From UBA1941 sp046329555 (GTDB taxonomy: Bacteria > Bacteroidota > Bacteroidia > Chitinophagales > LD1), in assembly GCA_046329555.1 (NCBI GenBank), contig JAXLUK010000001.1:744001-808000 (forward strand): a DNA stretch of 64,000 bases. The letters run 5' to 3'. This document shows, one piece after another, positions 48,573 through 57,425 of this stretch. Position numbers and translations under genes: made by a program. The notes under the pieces were generated by a model. The model did no database searches. It was given only the letters and a program-made list of their open reading frames with translations, and was not told the DNA's origin. The stretch's first letter is position 1; each line of letters begins with the position of its first letter.

Positions 48573-50014
48573 AACCATATTTTTTTCTCTTTTTAATATT
48601 CACCTCGGTGACGGCCTTCGGTCAAAACCGGATGAATGCCTATTCCATGCAACAGGCCATTGCCTTCGCACTGGAAAATAACCACGATGTAAAAAATGCG
48701 AAGCTGGATGTAGAACAAATCCGCTATAAAGGATGGGAATTTAAAACTACCGGCTTGCCGAAGCTTGAGGCTAATATCGATTATACCTACTACTTCAAAA
48801 CGCCGGTAGCACCAGCTTTCACGAAAATTTTTGCTGATACTTCAAGTGCTACAACAAAGAATGATATCCATGTTGCCAAATATTTTCTGGATTCCCTGCA
48901 AGATCCTACCTTATTACAGAATTTGGCAGCAGCATCTAAAAACAGTAAGCCCTTTTCTTTTGTATTACCGCATCAGGCCACTGCCGGAATCACCTTATCG
49001 CAATTGATTTTTGATGCCCGCTATTTTGTGGGTTTGCACGCCATACGTGAATTGAAAAACACCCAATTCATGCTAAAGGAGCGCACCGACGTTGAAGTAG
49101 CTTATGCCGTACGCAAAGCCTATATTCAGGCAGCCGCCGGGCAGGAATCAGAAAACTCGTTGCGGAACGTAAAAGAGATTGTAGACAAGATGGTATCCGA
49201 TATGCGTGCCACCTACAAGGAAGGATTGATTGAAGAATTGGATATCAATCGCCTGGAACTCATACAATCTAATCTGGAAAGTCAAATCGCCTTGCAAGAT
49301 CAACTCGCCGCCTTGGCATTGGTAAATCTGAAGTTTCAAATGGGTTTGCCCATGAACCAGGATATTATCTTAACCGATAAACTGAAAACACTTAAAGAGC
49401 GTATGCCCAATGATCCGGCGCTCAACTTTGATCCATCAAAACGTGTGGAATTTCGTCTACTGGAATCAGCTATTAAACTGAAAACTGATGATATGAAGCA
49501 ACGGCGCGCCGGTTACTTCCCTTCATTGGTGGGTTTTTTGAATTTCGGCTATAACGCCCAACTCAGCGATGGAAAGTACTTTTTCAAGAACGAACAATTT
49601 CAAGGTCAAACCCTGCAATCGTGGAATCCGCAGGGTTTAGTTGGGTTAAAACTCAATATCCCCATCTTCGATTCAGGTAATAAGTGGGCACTCATCAAGC
49701 AGGCGAAAATTGATGTAAAAAAAGCCGAAAACGATCTCGATAATTTCAAGCAGGCCGCTGAACTCCAAGTGAAAGTAGCTCGCACTAACTATAACTCAGC
49801 ACAATTGGAAGTAAGCAACACAGAACGCAGTGTTGCACTGAGTCAAAAGATTTTCGATAAAACCAATATCAAATATAAAGAAGGTATAGGCTCCAGTTTT
49901 GAACTGAGCCAGGCGCAACAAGATTTAGTAACTAACAAATTAAAAAATGTTCAGGCGGTAATGAATTTGCTCATCAACCGTTCTGAACTGGATAAAGCAT
50001 TAGGATTACAATAA
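48569..50014 (+). CDS. TolC-family outer-membrane efflux channel
   Basis: This 481-aa protein has a signal peptide (MKPYFFLFLIFTSVTAFGQ) and the two internal OEP repeats typical of TolC: long helices with ALENNHDVKNAKLDVEQ and AIKLKTDDMKQRRAGYFPSL segments, then GLVGLKLNIPIFDSGNKWA. It forms the outer-membrane barrel and periplasmic tunnel of a tripartite pump with the next two genes. Its start overlaps the tetR stop (ATGA). Confidence 0.93.
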   Translation: MKPYFFLFLIFTSVTAFGQNRMNAYSMQQAIAFALENNHDVKNAKLDVEQIRYKGWEFKTTGLPKLEANIDYTYYFKTPVAPAFTKIFADTSSATTKNDIHVAKYFLDSLQDPTLLQNLAAASKNSKPFSFVLPHQATAGITLSQLIFDARYFVGLHAIRELKNTQFMLKERTDVEVAYAVRKAYIQAAAGQESENSLRNVKEIVDKMVSDMRATYKEGLIEELDINRLELIQSNLESQIALQDQLAALALVNLKFQMGLPMNQDIILTDKLKTLKERMPNDPALNFDPSKRVEFRLLESAIKLKTDDMKQRRAGYFPSLVGFLNFGYNAQLSDGKYFFKNEQFQGQTLQSWNPQGLVGLKLNIPIFDSGNKWALIKQAKIDVKKAENDLDNFKQAAELQVKVARTNYNSAQLEVSNTERSVALSQKIFDKTNIKYKEGIGSSFELSQAQQDLVTNKLKNVQAVMNLLINRSELDKALGLQ

Positions 50015-50020
50015 GCAACG

Positions 50021-51157
50021 ATGAAATATTTACAACTATCAACGCTATTGGTGTTGGCTCTTGCCCTGGGTACAGCCTGCACCGAAAACCCCAACGATGT
50101 TTCGGGAAAGAAGAAAGAATTGAGCGAACTGCTTACCAAGCAGCGCGAAATCGCCGATAAAATTCTGAAGCTACAGAAGGAAATTGCCAAGCTCGATCCG
50201 GGCAGTAAAGTGGAAGGCAAACCAAAGCCGGTTGGCGTAGATACGCTGCAGCCTGTCACTTTCGAACATAAAGTAGAAGTGCAGGGTCAGGTTGATGCCG
50301 AACAAAATGCGCTGGTGCTGCAGCAAATGCCTGGCGTGGTAACCGCCATCTACGTGAAAGCGGGCGACCGCGTTAGCGCTGGTCAAACTCTATTCATTAC
50401 TGATGCCAGCACGTATGAAAAGCAAATTGGTATTGTAGAAACACAAGCCAACCTGGCACGAACCGCCTATGAAAAACAGGAACGGCTGTGGAGCCAGGGC
50501 ATCGGCAGTGAGATTCAGGTATTGCAGGCAAAAACCAATAAAGAAGCTGCAGAAAAACAAATTCAAACGCTACGCGCTACAATCGAAATGACAAAAGCAA
50601 AATCGCCAATCAGCGGTGTGGTAGATGAAGTACGCGTAAAACTGGGCGATATGGCGGCACCTTCGGCCATGATGCCGGGCATCCGCGTAGTAAATTCTTC
50701 GCGTTTGGTCATTAAGGCAAAACTGAGCGACTCAGAAATTGGCAAACTAAAACAAGGAGATAAAGTAGAGGTGTACTTCCCGGATATTGATAAGCACATC
50801 ACATCTACCGTTTCTTACGTGGGGCAGGTCATCGACCGTCAAACGCGCACCTTCAACGTAGAAGTGCGTCTCGATAATGCGAATGCTGATTACAAAGCCA
50901 ATATGCTGGCACAATTGTATATCAACGACGAAGCTATTCCAAACGCATTGGTGGTGCCAACCAATGTGATTCAGAAAACCGATGATAATCGCGAATACCT
51001 GTTAGTGGCCGAAGGCGACCGTGTAACCAAACGTTTCGTGGTTTCCGGTGACAGCTATAACGGGAACACCGTAATTAAAGACGGACTAAAAGCAGGTGAT
51101 AAAGTAATCACCTTCGGATTCAGTGAAGTTGTAGACGGACAACGCATCAGTTTTTAA
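50021..51157 (+). CDS. RND efflux periplasmic adaptor (lipoprotein)
   Basis: This 378-aa membrane-fusion protein has a lipobox (LGTAC, Cys20), so it is lipid-anchored in the inner membrane. A coiled-coil region (about 25-60, KKKELSELLTKQREIADKILKL) precedes the biotinyl-lipoyl-like domain (VVTAIYVKAGDRVSAGQTLF, about 105-125), a second helical hairpin, the beta-barrel (VKLGDMAAPSAMMPGIRVV ... VEVYFPDI) and a C-terminal membrane-proximal domain. It joins the TolC channel and the RND permease, starting six bases after the tolC stop. Confidence 0.94.
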   Translation: MKYLQLSTLLVLALALGTACTENPNDVSGKKKELSELLTKQREIADKILKLQKEIAKLDPGSKVEGKPKPVGVDTLQPVTFEHKVEVQGQVDAEQNALVLQQMPGVVTAIYVKAGDRVSAGQTLFITDASTYEKQIGIVETQANLARTAYEKQERLWSQGIGSEIQVLQAKTNKEAAEKQIQTLRATIEMTKAKSPISGVVDEVRVKLGDMAAPSAMMPGIRVVNSSRLVIKAKLSDSEIGKLKQGDKVEVYFPDIDKHITSTVSYVGQVIDRQTRTFNVEVRLDNANADYKANMLAQLYINDEAIPNALVVPTNVIQKTDDNREYLLVAEGDRVTKRFVVSGDSYNGNTVIKDGLKAGDKVITFGFSEVVDGQRISF

Positions 51158-51191
51158 TCATCCGGTAGCTTGCTGCCGAAACTAAATTGTC

Positions 51192-54100
51192 ATGACAGGC
51201 GAACATTTCAAAGAACTTAGCTTCACCAGTTGGTGTGTGCAAAACCGCACCAGTATTTATGTCTTTACCATCCTGATGAGCATCATGGGTTTCACCACCT
51301 ATCAAAAGCTCCCAAAGGAATTATTCCCCGATGTAGTAGTGCCTACCATTACCGTAGCCACCATCTATCCGGGAGCCTCTCCGGAAGACATTGAAAACCT
51401 CATCACCAAGCCGCTGGAAAAACAATTGAAGTCGATCTCGGGCATCAAAAAAGTAACCAGCAACTCGATGAGTGATTTCTGCCTGATTACTGCAGAATTT
51501 AATACCGATCAGGATCCCCGCCTGTGTAAGCAGAAAGTAAAAGATGCCGTAGATAAGGGCAAGAAAGATCTGCCGGATGACCTCAAAACAGATCCGCAAA
51601 TTCAGGAATTCGACATTTCTGAAATGCCGATTATGAACATCAATCTGGCCGGTGACATCCCACTCGCGCAATTGAAAAAATATGCGGAAGAACTTCAGGA
51701 TAAAATTGAATCGCAAAAAGAAATTACCCGGGTAGATATCATCGGCGGGTACAAGCGCGAAGTGCAGGTAAACGTAGATATGTATAAGATGACGGCCTCC
51801 GGCATCTCGTTCATGGATATAGAAAATGCCATCGCCCGCGAAAACCTAAATATCTCAGGCGGTGAATTGCGCGTGGGCGAATTGCGCCGCAACTTGCGCG
51901 TAACGGGCGAATTCAAAGACCCGCAGGAAATCGGCAATATCGTAGTGCGCTCATTCACCGGAAACCCCGTGTTTATTCACGATATCGCCGAGGTGCGCGA
52001 TGGATATGCCGATAAACAAGATTTCGCGCGCTTAGGCGGAAAAACCGTCATCACCTTAAACGTTATCAAACGTACAGGTGAAAACCTGCTAAACGCAACT
52101 GATCAGATCTATGAAACCCTGGACGATTATAAAACCAACCGCTTCCCGGCCGGCGTGAAAGTGGAAGTAACCGGCGACACCTCCGATAATACCCGCATTC
52201 AACTTCACGACCTCATCAACACCGTTATCATCGGCTTTATTCTGGTGGTCTTTGTATTGATGTTTTTCATGGGCTTCCGCAATGCATTCTTCGTTGGTCT
52301 GGCCGTACCACTATCTTGTTTGGTCGCCTTCATCATCATGCCGGGCCTTTCGCTCACCATGAACGTGGTGGTGTTGTTCTCCTTCCTCTTGGCGTTAGGA
52401 ATCATTGTGGATGACGCTATTGTGGTAATTGAAAACACGCACCGCATCTTCCACCAAAATCACGAGCTCAGTATTCTGCAGGCCGCCAAATACGCAGCAG
52501 GCGAAGTATTTGTGCCGGTATTAGCCGGTACGGCTACCACCCTTGCCCCCTTCGTTCCCTTGCTATTCTGGCCGGGTGTGGTGGGTAAATTCATGAAGAA
52601 CCTGCCCCTTACCCTGATCATCACCCTGGGCGCCTCGCTATTCGTTGCCTTCGTTATCAATCCGGTATTTGCCGTAACCTTTATGTCGCGCGAGGAATCG
52701 CACAAAAGCAATTCCATCCGCGAATACACCCGCATGTTCCTGTTCCTGGCCGTAGTCACCGCCATTTCCTACGCCTTCAAAAGTTTCGGCATAGGCAACT
52801 TCGCTATGTTCTGCATGCTGATGATTGTGCTCTATCACTACGTTTTTGCCGATGCTATCATTATCTGGCAGGATCGCACGTGGCCCAAAGTGGTGAACGC
52901 TTACCGCAACCTGGTGCGCGCCTTCATCAAAGGATACCGCCCGGTATTCGTACCATTAGCTGCCATTCTGGTGCTCATCATCAGTATTGTGGTGTTCGTT
53001 ATGTCGAAACCGGTAATCGATTTCTTCCCTACCAGCGAACCGAACTTCGTCTACATCTATTGCAAACTGCCCATGGGTACCGACGCTACCGTTACCGATA
53101 GCATCACGCGCCAAATAGAAGAGCGCGTTTTCAAAGTTATTGGCAATTACAATCCCGATGTCACCTCTGTTATTTCCAACGTGGGTCTGGGCGCCGGCGA
53201 TCCTCAAAATCCCGATAAAGTAGCTACGCCGCAGAAATCAAAAGTCACCGTAGCCTTCAAAAAATATGCGGAACGCAAAAATCCGCATACCACAGAATGG
53301 CTCAATAAACTGCGCGCCGAATTTAAAAACGGCATCCCCGGCGCTTCCTTATCGGTAGAAAAAGAACGCAACGGTCCGCCGGTGGGTAAAGCCGTGAATA
53401 TTGAAATCAATGGCGACGATTTCAATGAACTGCAGCAATTGCAACAACAGGTGGAAAAAGAAATTGCCAAAGCCGGCGTGAAAGGCATTGAAGAACTGAA
53501 AAGCGATCTGCAAATTTCTAAACCGGAAATCCTCATCGACCTCGATAAAGAAAAACTGCAACGCGAAGGACTCTCGCGCGCTCAGGTTGCCGTAGAAATT
53601 CGTACCGCGCTTTTCGGTAAAGAAGTATCCAAATACCGCGATGCCAACGACGATGCACCCATTCAACTGCGCCTGAAAGAAAGCGACCGAACCAGTATCG
53701 ACCGCCTATTGAATCTGAATATTTCGTACATGGATTTCGCTACGCAATCGTTCCGTCAGGTGCCGGTTTCATCACTGGCAAAAATACGCTACGGCAATTC
53801 CTACAGCGTCATCAACCGTAAAAATCAAAAACGCTTAATTACCCTTTCCAGCGATGTGGCCGAAGGCTTCGCACCAAACGTGGTGGTGGCTCAGGTAAAA
53901 CAAGCACTGGAAAATGTAGTGGTGCCAGAAGGTTATGAAATTAAAATGACGGGCGAACAGGAACAACAACAAGAAACAGCCGATTTCCTGGGCACCGCAT
54001 TTGGTATCGCGCTCGCCCTGATGTTTATGGTCATGGTATTCCAGTTTAACTCGGCTATCAAACCCATGATTATCGCCTCAACCGTTATCTTTAGCCTTAT

Positions 54101-54578
54101 CGGCGTATTCTTCGGCAACGCCATATTCCACATGAAATTCTCTGTGGTGATGACCGGCGTAGGCTTCTTCTCACTCGCCGGTATTGTTATCCGGAACGGC
54201 ATTTTGCTGATTGAATTCATCGATGAATTGCGTCAGCGTGGCCTATCCGTTGAAGAGGCCGTGGTAGAAGGTGGCGCTACACGTATCACACCGGTTATCC
54301 TCACCGCATTATCTGCTATTCTCGGCCTCATCCCGTTGGCCATCGGTCTCAATATCGATTTTGAAACGCTCTTCTCGCAATTCAAACCGCACTTCTATAC
54401 CGGCGGCGATAACGTAGCCTTCTGGGGTCCGTTAGCCTGGACCATGATCTTCGGTCTTAGCGCAGCCACCTTCCTCACCTTGTTGGTGGTGCCGTCGATG
54501 TACATACTGGGCTATAAAACCCGCGAGCGTTTATACCGCTGGTTCCCGGGTGCCAAAAAATTGATTGGATATTTATAA
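51192..54578 (+). CDS. RND-family efflux permease (AcrB/MexB-like)
   Basis: This 1128-aa inner-membrane proton antiporter of the HAE1 type has the family layout: an N-terminal transmembrane helix (about 18-35), two large periplasmic loops, and transmembrane helices 2-6 and 8-12. The helix 4 proton relay is visible as GIIVDDAIVVIEN (two Asp), and the PGASPEDIE loop after helix 1 is typical. Length is slightly above AcrB because of an insertion after helix 6 (near 510-560, hydrophobic, FLAVVTAISYAFKSFG). It probably exports hydrophobic or amphipathic compounds. A hairpin repeat follows the gene. Confidence 0.95.
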   Translation: MTGEHFKELSFTSWCVQNRTSIYVFTILMSIMGFTTYQKLPKELFPDVVVPTITVATIYPGASPEDIENLITKPLEKQLKSISGIKKVTSNSMSDFCLITAEFNTDQDPRLCKQKVKDAVDKGKKDLPDDLKTDPQIQEFDISEMPIMNINLAGDIPLAQLKKYAEELQDKIESQKEITRVDIIGGYKREVQVNVDMYKMTASGISFMDIENAIARENLNISGGELRVGELRRNLRVTGEFKDPQEIGNIVVRSFTGNPVFIHDIAEVRDGYADKQDFARLGGKTVITLNVIKRTGENLLNATDQIYETLDDYKTNRFPAGVKVEVTGDTSDNTRIQLHDLINTVIIGFILVVFVLMFFMGFRNAFFVGLAVPLSCLVAFIIMPGLSLTMNVVVLFSFLLALGIIVDDAIVVIENTHRIFHQNHELSILQAAKYAAGEVFVPVLAGTATTLAPFVPLLFWPGVVGKFMKNLPLTLIITLGASLFVAFVINPVFAVTFMSREESHKSNSIREYTRMFLFLAVVTAISYAFKSFGIGNFAMFCMLMIVLYHYVFADAIIIWQDRTWPKVVNAYRNLVRAFIKGYRPVFVPLAAILVLIISIVVFVMSKPVIDFFPTSEPNFVYIYCKLPMGTDATVTDSITRQIEERVFKVIGNYNPDVTSVISNVGLGAGDPQNPDKVATPQKSKVTVAFKKYAERKNPHTTEWLNKLRAEFKNGIPGASLSVEKERNGPPVGKAVNIEINGDDFNELQQLQQQVEKEIAKAGVKGIEELKSDLQISKPEILIDLDKEKLQREGLSRAQVAVEIRTALFGKEVSKYRDANDDAPIQLRLKESDRTSIDRLLNLNISYMDFATQSFRQVPVSSLAKIRYGNSYSVINRKNQKRLITLSSDVAEGFAPNVVVAQVKQALENVVVPEGYEIKMTGEQEQQQETADFLGTAFGIALALMFMVMVFQFNSAIKPMIIASTVIFSLIGVFFGNAIFHMKFSVVMTGVGFFSLAGIVIRNGILLIEFIDELRQRGLSVEEAVVEGGATRITPVILTALSAILGLIPLAIGLNIDFETLFSQFKPHFYTGGDNVAFWGPLAWTMIFGLSAATFLTLLVVPSMYILGYKTRERLYRWFPGAKKLIGYL

Positions 54579-54595
54579 TCAGGGCGCCCCGCTGG

Positions 54596-54740
54596 CAGTT
54601 GGCGACTTCCGCCAGGCTACAGCCGCCAACTGCCGCGGCCGCGCTGACTACGGGGTTCGCTTCGCTGCCGTGCTCCACTACGTTGCGCACCTCGCCCACC
54701 TACGGCGGGCTCGCCCTTCGCATCGCTGGCGCTTAGCGCT
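54596..54740. repeat. GC-rich intergenic hairpin repeat, copy C (diverged)
   Basis: It shares the core TTCGCTGCCGTGCTCCAC and GGCGGGCTCGCCC with copies A and B but is rearranged at its left end, where CAGTTGGCG (54596-54604) and CGCCAACTG (54624-54632) form a separate stem. Like the others, it sits between convergent genes. Confidence 0.75.
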
Positions 54741-54753
54741 ACACAAAAAAAAA

Positions 54754-54771
54754 GCGCTGCATGCCGCAGCG
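54754..54771. terminator. Bidirectional terminator between the efflux operon and doxX
   Basis: GCGCTGC (54754-54760) and GCAGCGC (54765-54771) form a 7-bp stem with a 5-nt loop. A run of nine A precedes it and CTTTTCTT follows it, so it can terminate the minus-strand doxX transcript strongly and the efflux operon more weakly. Confidence 0.85.
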
Positions 54772-54808
54772 CCTTTTCTTTACTTCCGATGGCTCGCCTT
54801 AGCAATGA

Positions 54809-55180
54809 TCAAGCGCCTAATCCCTTAAACCTGAAATAAGCCACTACGATGCTCAGAATACCTGCAATAATCACAGCAGGAACAATCTTGTACTCCTTCT
54901 TGCTGAGGTGAACCGCTGTAGCACCGGCCATCACCAACGCAAAACATACCGCCGTAATGGGCGTCAAAACCGGCAGAATCCCCAGCCACCACGGCAGGAT
55001 AATGCCGAATACGCCCAATCCTTCTAAAGCACCCAGAATGCGCACGGGCAGCGCATTACCGCCTGCTTCCAGCATACCCTTTTCCTGTAATTGCGCTTCG
55101 GTGCTGCTTAATTTAATAAACGCCGGCATGGCGAACCATAAAGCCAGCAATCCTTGCAAAACCCATAAGGTAGTATTCAT
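54809..55180 (-). CDS. DoxX-family membrane protein
   Basis: This 123-aa protein has four predicted membrane helices (LLALWFAMPAFIKLS; ILGALEGLGVFGIILPWWLG; LTPITAVCFALVMAGATAVHL; AVIIAGILSIVVAYFRF). It belongs to the DoxX-like family. Members are often controlled by nearby redox or drug-responsive regulators; the molecular function is not settled. It is divergent from the HxlR gene across a 93-base intergenic region with a shared operator, so it is a probable target of that regulator. Confidence 0.85.
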   Translation of the reverse strand: MNTTLWVLQGLLALWFAMPAFIKLSSTEAQLQEKGMLEAGGNALPVRILGALEGLGVFGIILPWWLGILPVLTPITAVCFALVMAGATAVHLSKKEYKIVPAVIIAGILSIVVAYFRFKGLGA

Positions 55181-55185
55181 CTTTC

Positions 55186-55216
55186 TTGTTTTATAATGCT
55201 AAAGTATCTACATTTG
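55186..55216 (+). promoter_or_regulatory. Promoter of the hxlR gene
   Basis: TTG at 55186-55188 is followed, after 20 bases, by TACATTTG (55209-55216), a full match to the Bacteroidota consensus. Transcription would start near 55223, about 50 bases before the ATG. Confidence 0.7.
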
Positions 55217-55251
55217 CTATACAAAGTATATTACTAACATTCTGTATAGCA
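55215..55251. promoter_or_regulatory. HxlR operator candidate
   Basis: TGCTATAC (55215-55222) and GTATAGCA (55244-55251) form a perfect 8-bp inverted repeat at the transcription start. The direct repeats ACAAAGTATA at 55221-55230 and 55257-55266 are 36 bases apart. Both are placed to let a dimeric winged-helix regulator control hxlR and the divergent doxX. Confidence 0.65.
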
Positions 55252-55273
55252 ATATCACAAAGTATAGTATTGT

Positions 55274-55633
55274 ATGGCAACCAAATCAATAGCAAAGAAA
55301 ACGGTGGCTACCTGCACCGGCCACATGCGCCCCGTGCGCGATGCACTGGAAGTTCTTCACGGCCGCTGGAAATTGCCCATCCTCGTTTCGTTGGGTTTCG
55401 GCCCCAAACGATTTAAAGAAATAGCCCGCGATGCTGAAGGTATTACCGACCGCATGCTCTCTAAAGAACTCAAGGAAATGGAACTGAATCAACTGGTACA
55501 ACGCACCGTTTACGATTCCTTTCCCCCAACCGTTGAGTACACCATCACCGAACACGGTAAATCGCTGCAACCGGTTATTCAGGCGCTGGCCGCATGGGGT
55601 GAAAAGCACCGCCAGAAAGTAATGAAGCGCTAA
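55274..55633 (+). CDS. HxlR-family transcriptional regulator
   Basis: This 119-aa winged-helix protein starts at the ATG at 55274 and has the HxlR signature: a Cys near the N-terminus (C14 in CTGHMRPVRDAL), then HGRWKLPILVSLGFGPKRFKEIAR and ITDRMLSKELKEMELNQLVQR. HxlR proteins sense electrophiles or redox signals, often through that Cys. It faces doxX across a small intergenic region with a perfect palindrome, so it probably controls itself and doxX. Confidence 0.93.
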   Translation: MATKSIAKKTVATCTGHMRPVRDALEVLHGRWKLPILVSLGFGPKRFKEIARDAEGITDRMLSKELKEMELNQLVQRTVYDSFPPTVEYTITEHGKSLQPVIQALAAWGEKHRQKVMKR

Positions 55634-55649
55634 GCCTCTTTCAAAATTT

Positions 55650-55657
55650 TATCTTTG
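55650..55657 (+). promoter_or_regulatory. -7 element upstream of the TIGR03067-like gene
   Basis: TATCTTTG matches TAnnTTTG and lies 16 bases before the ATG at 55674. It separates this gene from the hxlR unit. Confidence 0.6.
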
Positions 55658-55673
55658 CGGTTCAAAACCTGAT

Positions 55674-56087
55674 ATGCCAACCTTATTATACCTCTGTTGT
55701 CTGCTATTGATGCTGCCCCCAAACCGCAACTACCGCCAGTTAGATGGTACCTGGTCGCCCCTTCGGGAAGAAATAGGCGGCACCAGTTTACCTGCAGCCG
55801 CATTTGAGAAACAACTCTTACAAATTGAAGACAACCGCTACACCGTACTGGCCGAAAGCGTAGATAAGGGTACAGTAGTCTACGGCAAAGGCAAAATGGA
55901 TATCGACGGCATGGAAGGCGTCAATAAAGGCAAACATTTCAAAGCCATCTACAAGAAGAAAAAACACCAGCTTGAAATCTGTTACGACCTCTCCGGCAAG
56001 ACCTACCCTACCGGTTTCGATACTAAAAATCATCCCATGTGGTTTCACGCCGTTTTTGAACAAGTGCGTATAGAAGAACTGAAATAA
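55674..56087 (+). CDS. Small exported protein resembling the TIGR03067 lipocalin-like family
   Basis: This 137-aa protein has a short signal-like N-terminus (MPTLLYLCCLLLMLPP). The rest is a single beta-rich domain with LDGTWSPLREEIGGTSLP, KGKMDIDG and LEICYDLSGKTYPTGFDTK, which follows the pattern of the TIGR03067 planctomycete-type domain (GxW start, D, YxLxGD and RP-F end). It is probably periplasmic. No function is known. The start of the SPFH gene follows 30 bases later. Confidence 0.65.
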   Translation: MPTLLYLCCLLLMLPPNRNYRQLDGTWSPLREEIGGTSLPAAAFEKQLLQIEDNRYTVLAESVDKGTVVYGKGKMDIDGMEGVNKGKHFKAIYKKKKHQLEICYDLSGKTYPTGFDTKNHPMWFHAVFEQVRIEELK

Positions 56088-56117
56088 TTTTTAACACTTA
56101 CCATCAATCAATACATC

Positions 56118-57047
56118 ATGTCGCCATTCTTTTTATGCTTCATAGGCTTGCTCATCGCGTTGGTGGCCATGGGCTTTGTTACCGTAAAACAAGGCACCGT
56201 TGCAGTAATCACCGTTTTTGGTAAATACAAGCGCATTCTCATGCCCGGGCTCAATTTTAAAATCCCGGTTATTGAAACAATTCACAGCCGCATTTCTGTT
56301 CAAAACCGCTCTGTGGAACTCGAATTTCAGGCCGTAACGCAAGATCAGGCCAATGTGTATTTCAAAGCCATGTTGCTGTACGCAGTAATCAATCAATCAG
56401 AAGAAACAATTAAGAATGTAGCCTTCAAATTTGTTGATGAACGCAATTTCATGCAAGCGCTTATCCGCACTATCGAAGGCACCATCCGCAGTTTTGTGGC
56501 TACCAAAAAACAAGCGGAGATTCTTGGTCTGCGTACCGAAATTGTACTGGAAGTAAAACAACATCTCGATGCCACGCTGGAAGAATGGGGTTATCACATG
56601 ATTGACATCCAGCTGAACGATATTACGTTTGATGCTGAGATCATCAAATCAATGGCGAAGGTAGTTGCTTCCAACAACCTTAAAGCGGCTGCAGAAAACG
56701 AAGGACAAGCTTTATTAATTACCAAAACAAAAGCCGCAGAAGCTGAAGGTAATGCCATCAAAATTTCAGCCATTGCAGAAAAAGAGGCAGCGGCCCAGCG
56801 GGGTCAGGGTATTGCGCTATTCCGCCAGGAAGTGGCCAAGGGTATGGCGCAGGCCGCTAAAGAAATTACCGATGCTAAATTAGACTCTTCTTATCTGTTG
56901 TTTTCGATGTGGACAGAAGCGCTAAAACACTTTGCCGAACAAGGCAAGGGCAATGTCATCTTTTTGGATGGTTCAGCAGAAGGCATGCAGAAAACGATGC
57001 ATCAGCTCATGGCTACTATGAAGCTAAACGAAGATAAAACAGCCTGA
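56118..57047 (+). CDS. SPFH/band 7 (stomatin-like) membrane protein
   Basis: This 309-aa protein has one N-terminal transmembrane helix (about 3-22, FFLCFIGLLIALVAMGF), a band 7/SPFH domain (about 25-200) and a coiled-coil C-terminal part rich in Ala and Lys/Glu (NEGQALLITKTKAAEAEGNAIKI). Such proteins assemble into ring-shaped complexes at the inner membrane and guide proteases or organise lipid domains. It overlaps the next gene by one base (TGATG), so the two are translated together. Confidence 0.92.
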   Translation: MSPFFLCFIGLLIALVAMGFVTVKQGTVAVITVFGKYKRILMPGLNFKIPVIETIHSRISVQNRSVELEFQAVTQDQANVYFKAMLLYAVINQSEETIKNVAFKFVDERNFMQALIRTIEGTIRSFVATKKQAEILGLRTEIVLEVKQHLDATLEEWGYHMIDIQLNDITFDAEIIKSMAKVVASNNLKAAAENEGQALLITKTKAAEAEGNAIKISAIAEKEAAAQRGQGIALFRQEVAKGMAQAAKEITDAKLDSSYLLFSMWTEALKHFAEQGKGNVIFLDGSAEGMQKTMHQLMATMKLNEDKTA

Positions 57048-57367
57048 TGCGGGGAACCTATATTCATGTGCCGTGGTTAAAGCCCCATGCCATGGCGATT
57101 TTCCCTTTTGTACTCATCCGCCAAAAACATTTCAAACAGGATGCCGTTTTGGTGAATCATGAAAGCATTCACTTGCGCCAGCAAATCGAGCTATTGATTC
57201 TTCCATTCTACTTCTGGTACGCAGGGCATTACCTGATTAACCTGTGGCGCTTCAAAAATGCGCACCGCGCTTATCGCGAAATTATTTTTGAGCGGGAAGC
57301 GTTCGCCTGTGAAAATAATCTTGAATACCTCCAAAACCGTCGCAGGTGGGGGTTTCTGAAATATTAA
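57047..57367 (+). CDS. Small protein with HExxH motif, partner of SPFH protein
   Basis: This 106-aa protein has the motif HESIH (in VNHESIHLRQQIE, about 37-49), the zinc-peptidase pattern HExxH, and a downstream acidic EREAFACEN that could supply a third zinc ligand. A hydrophobic helix (LILPFYFWYAGHYLINLW) lies between. Homologues of this build are common in Bacteroidota and are annotated as hypothetical. It may be a membrane-associated minimal metallopeptidase, but catalysis is not shown. It is coupled to the SPFH gene by a one-base overlap. Confidence 0.72.
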   Translation: MRGTYIHVPWLKPHAMAIFPFVLIRQKHFKQDAVLVNHESIHLRQQIELLILPFYFWYAGHYLINLWRFKNAHRAYREIIFEREAFACENNLEYLQNRRRWGFLKY

Positions 57368-57425
57368 CGGCGCGCTTGATGTTGCTATCGCAGCATTAAT
57401 TGAAGTGAAGACCCATGCCAACGCT

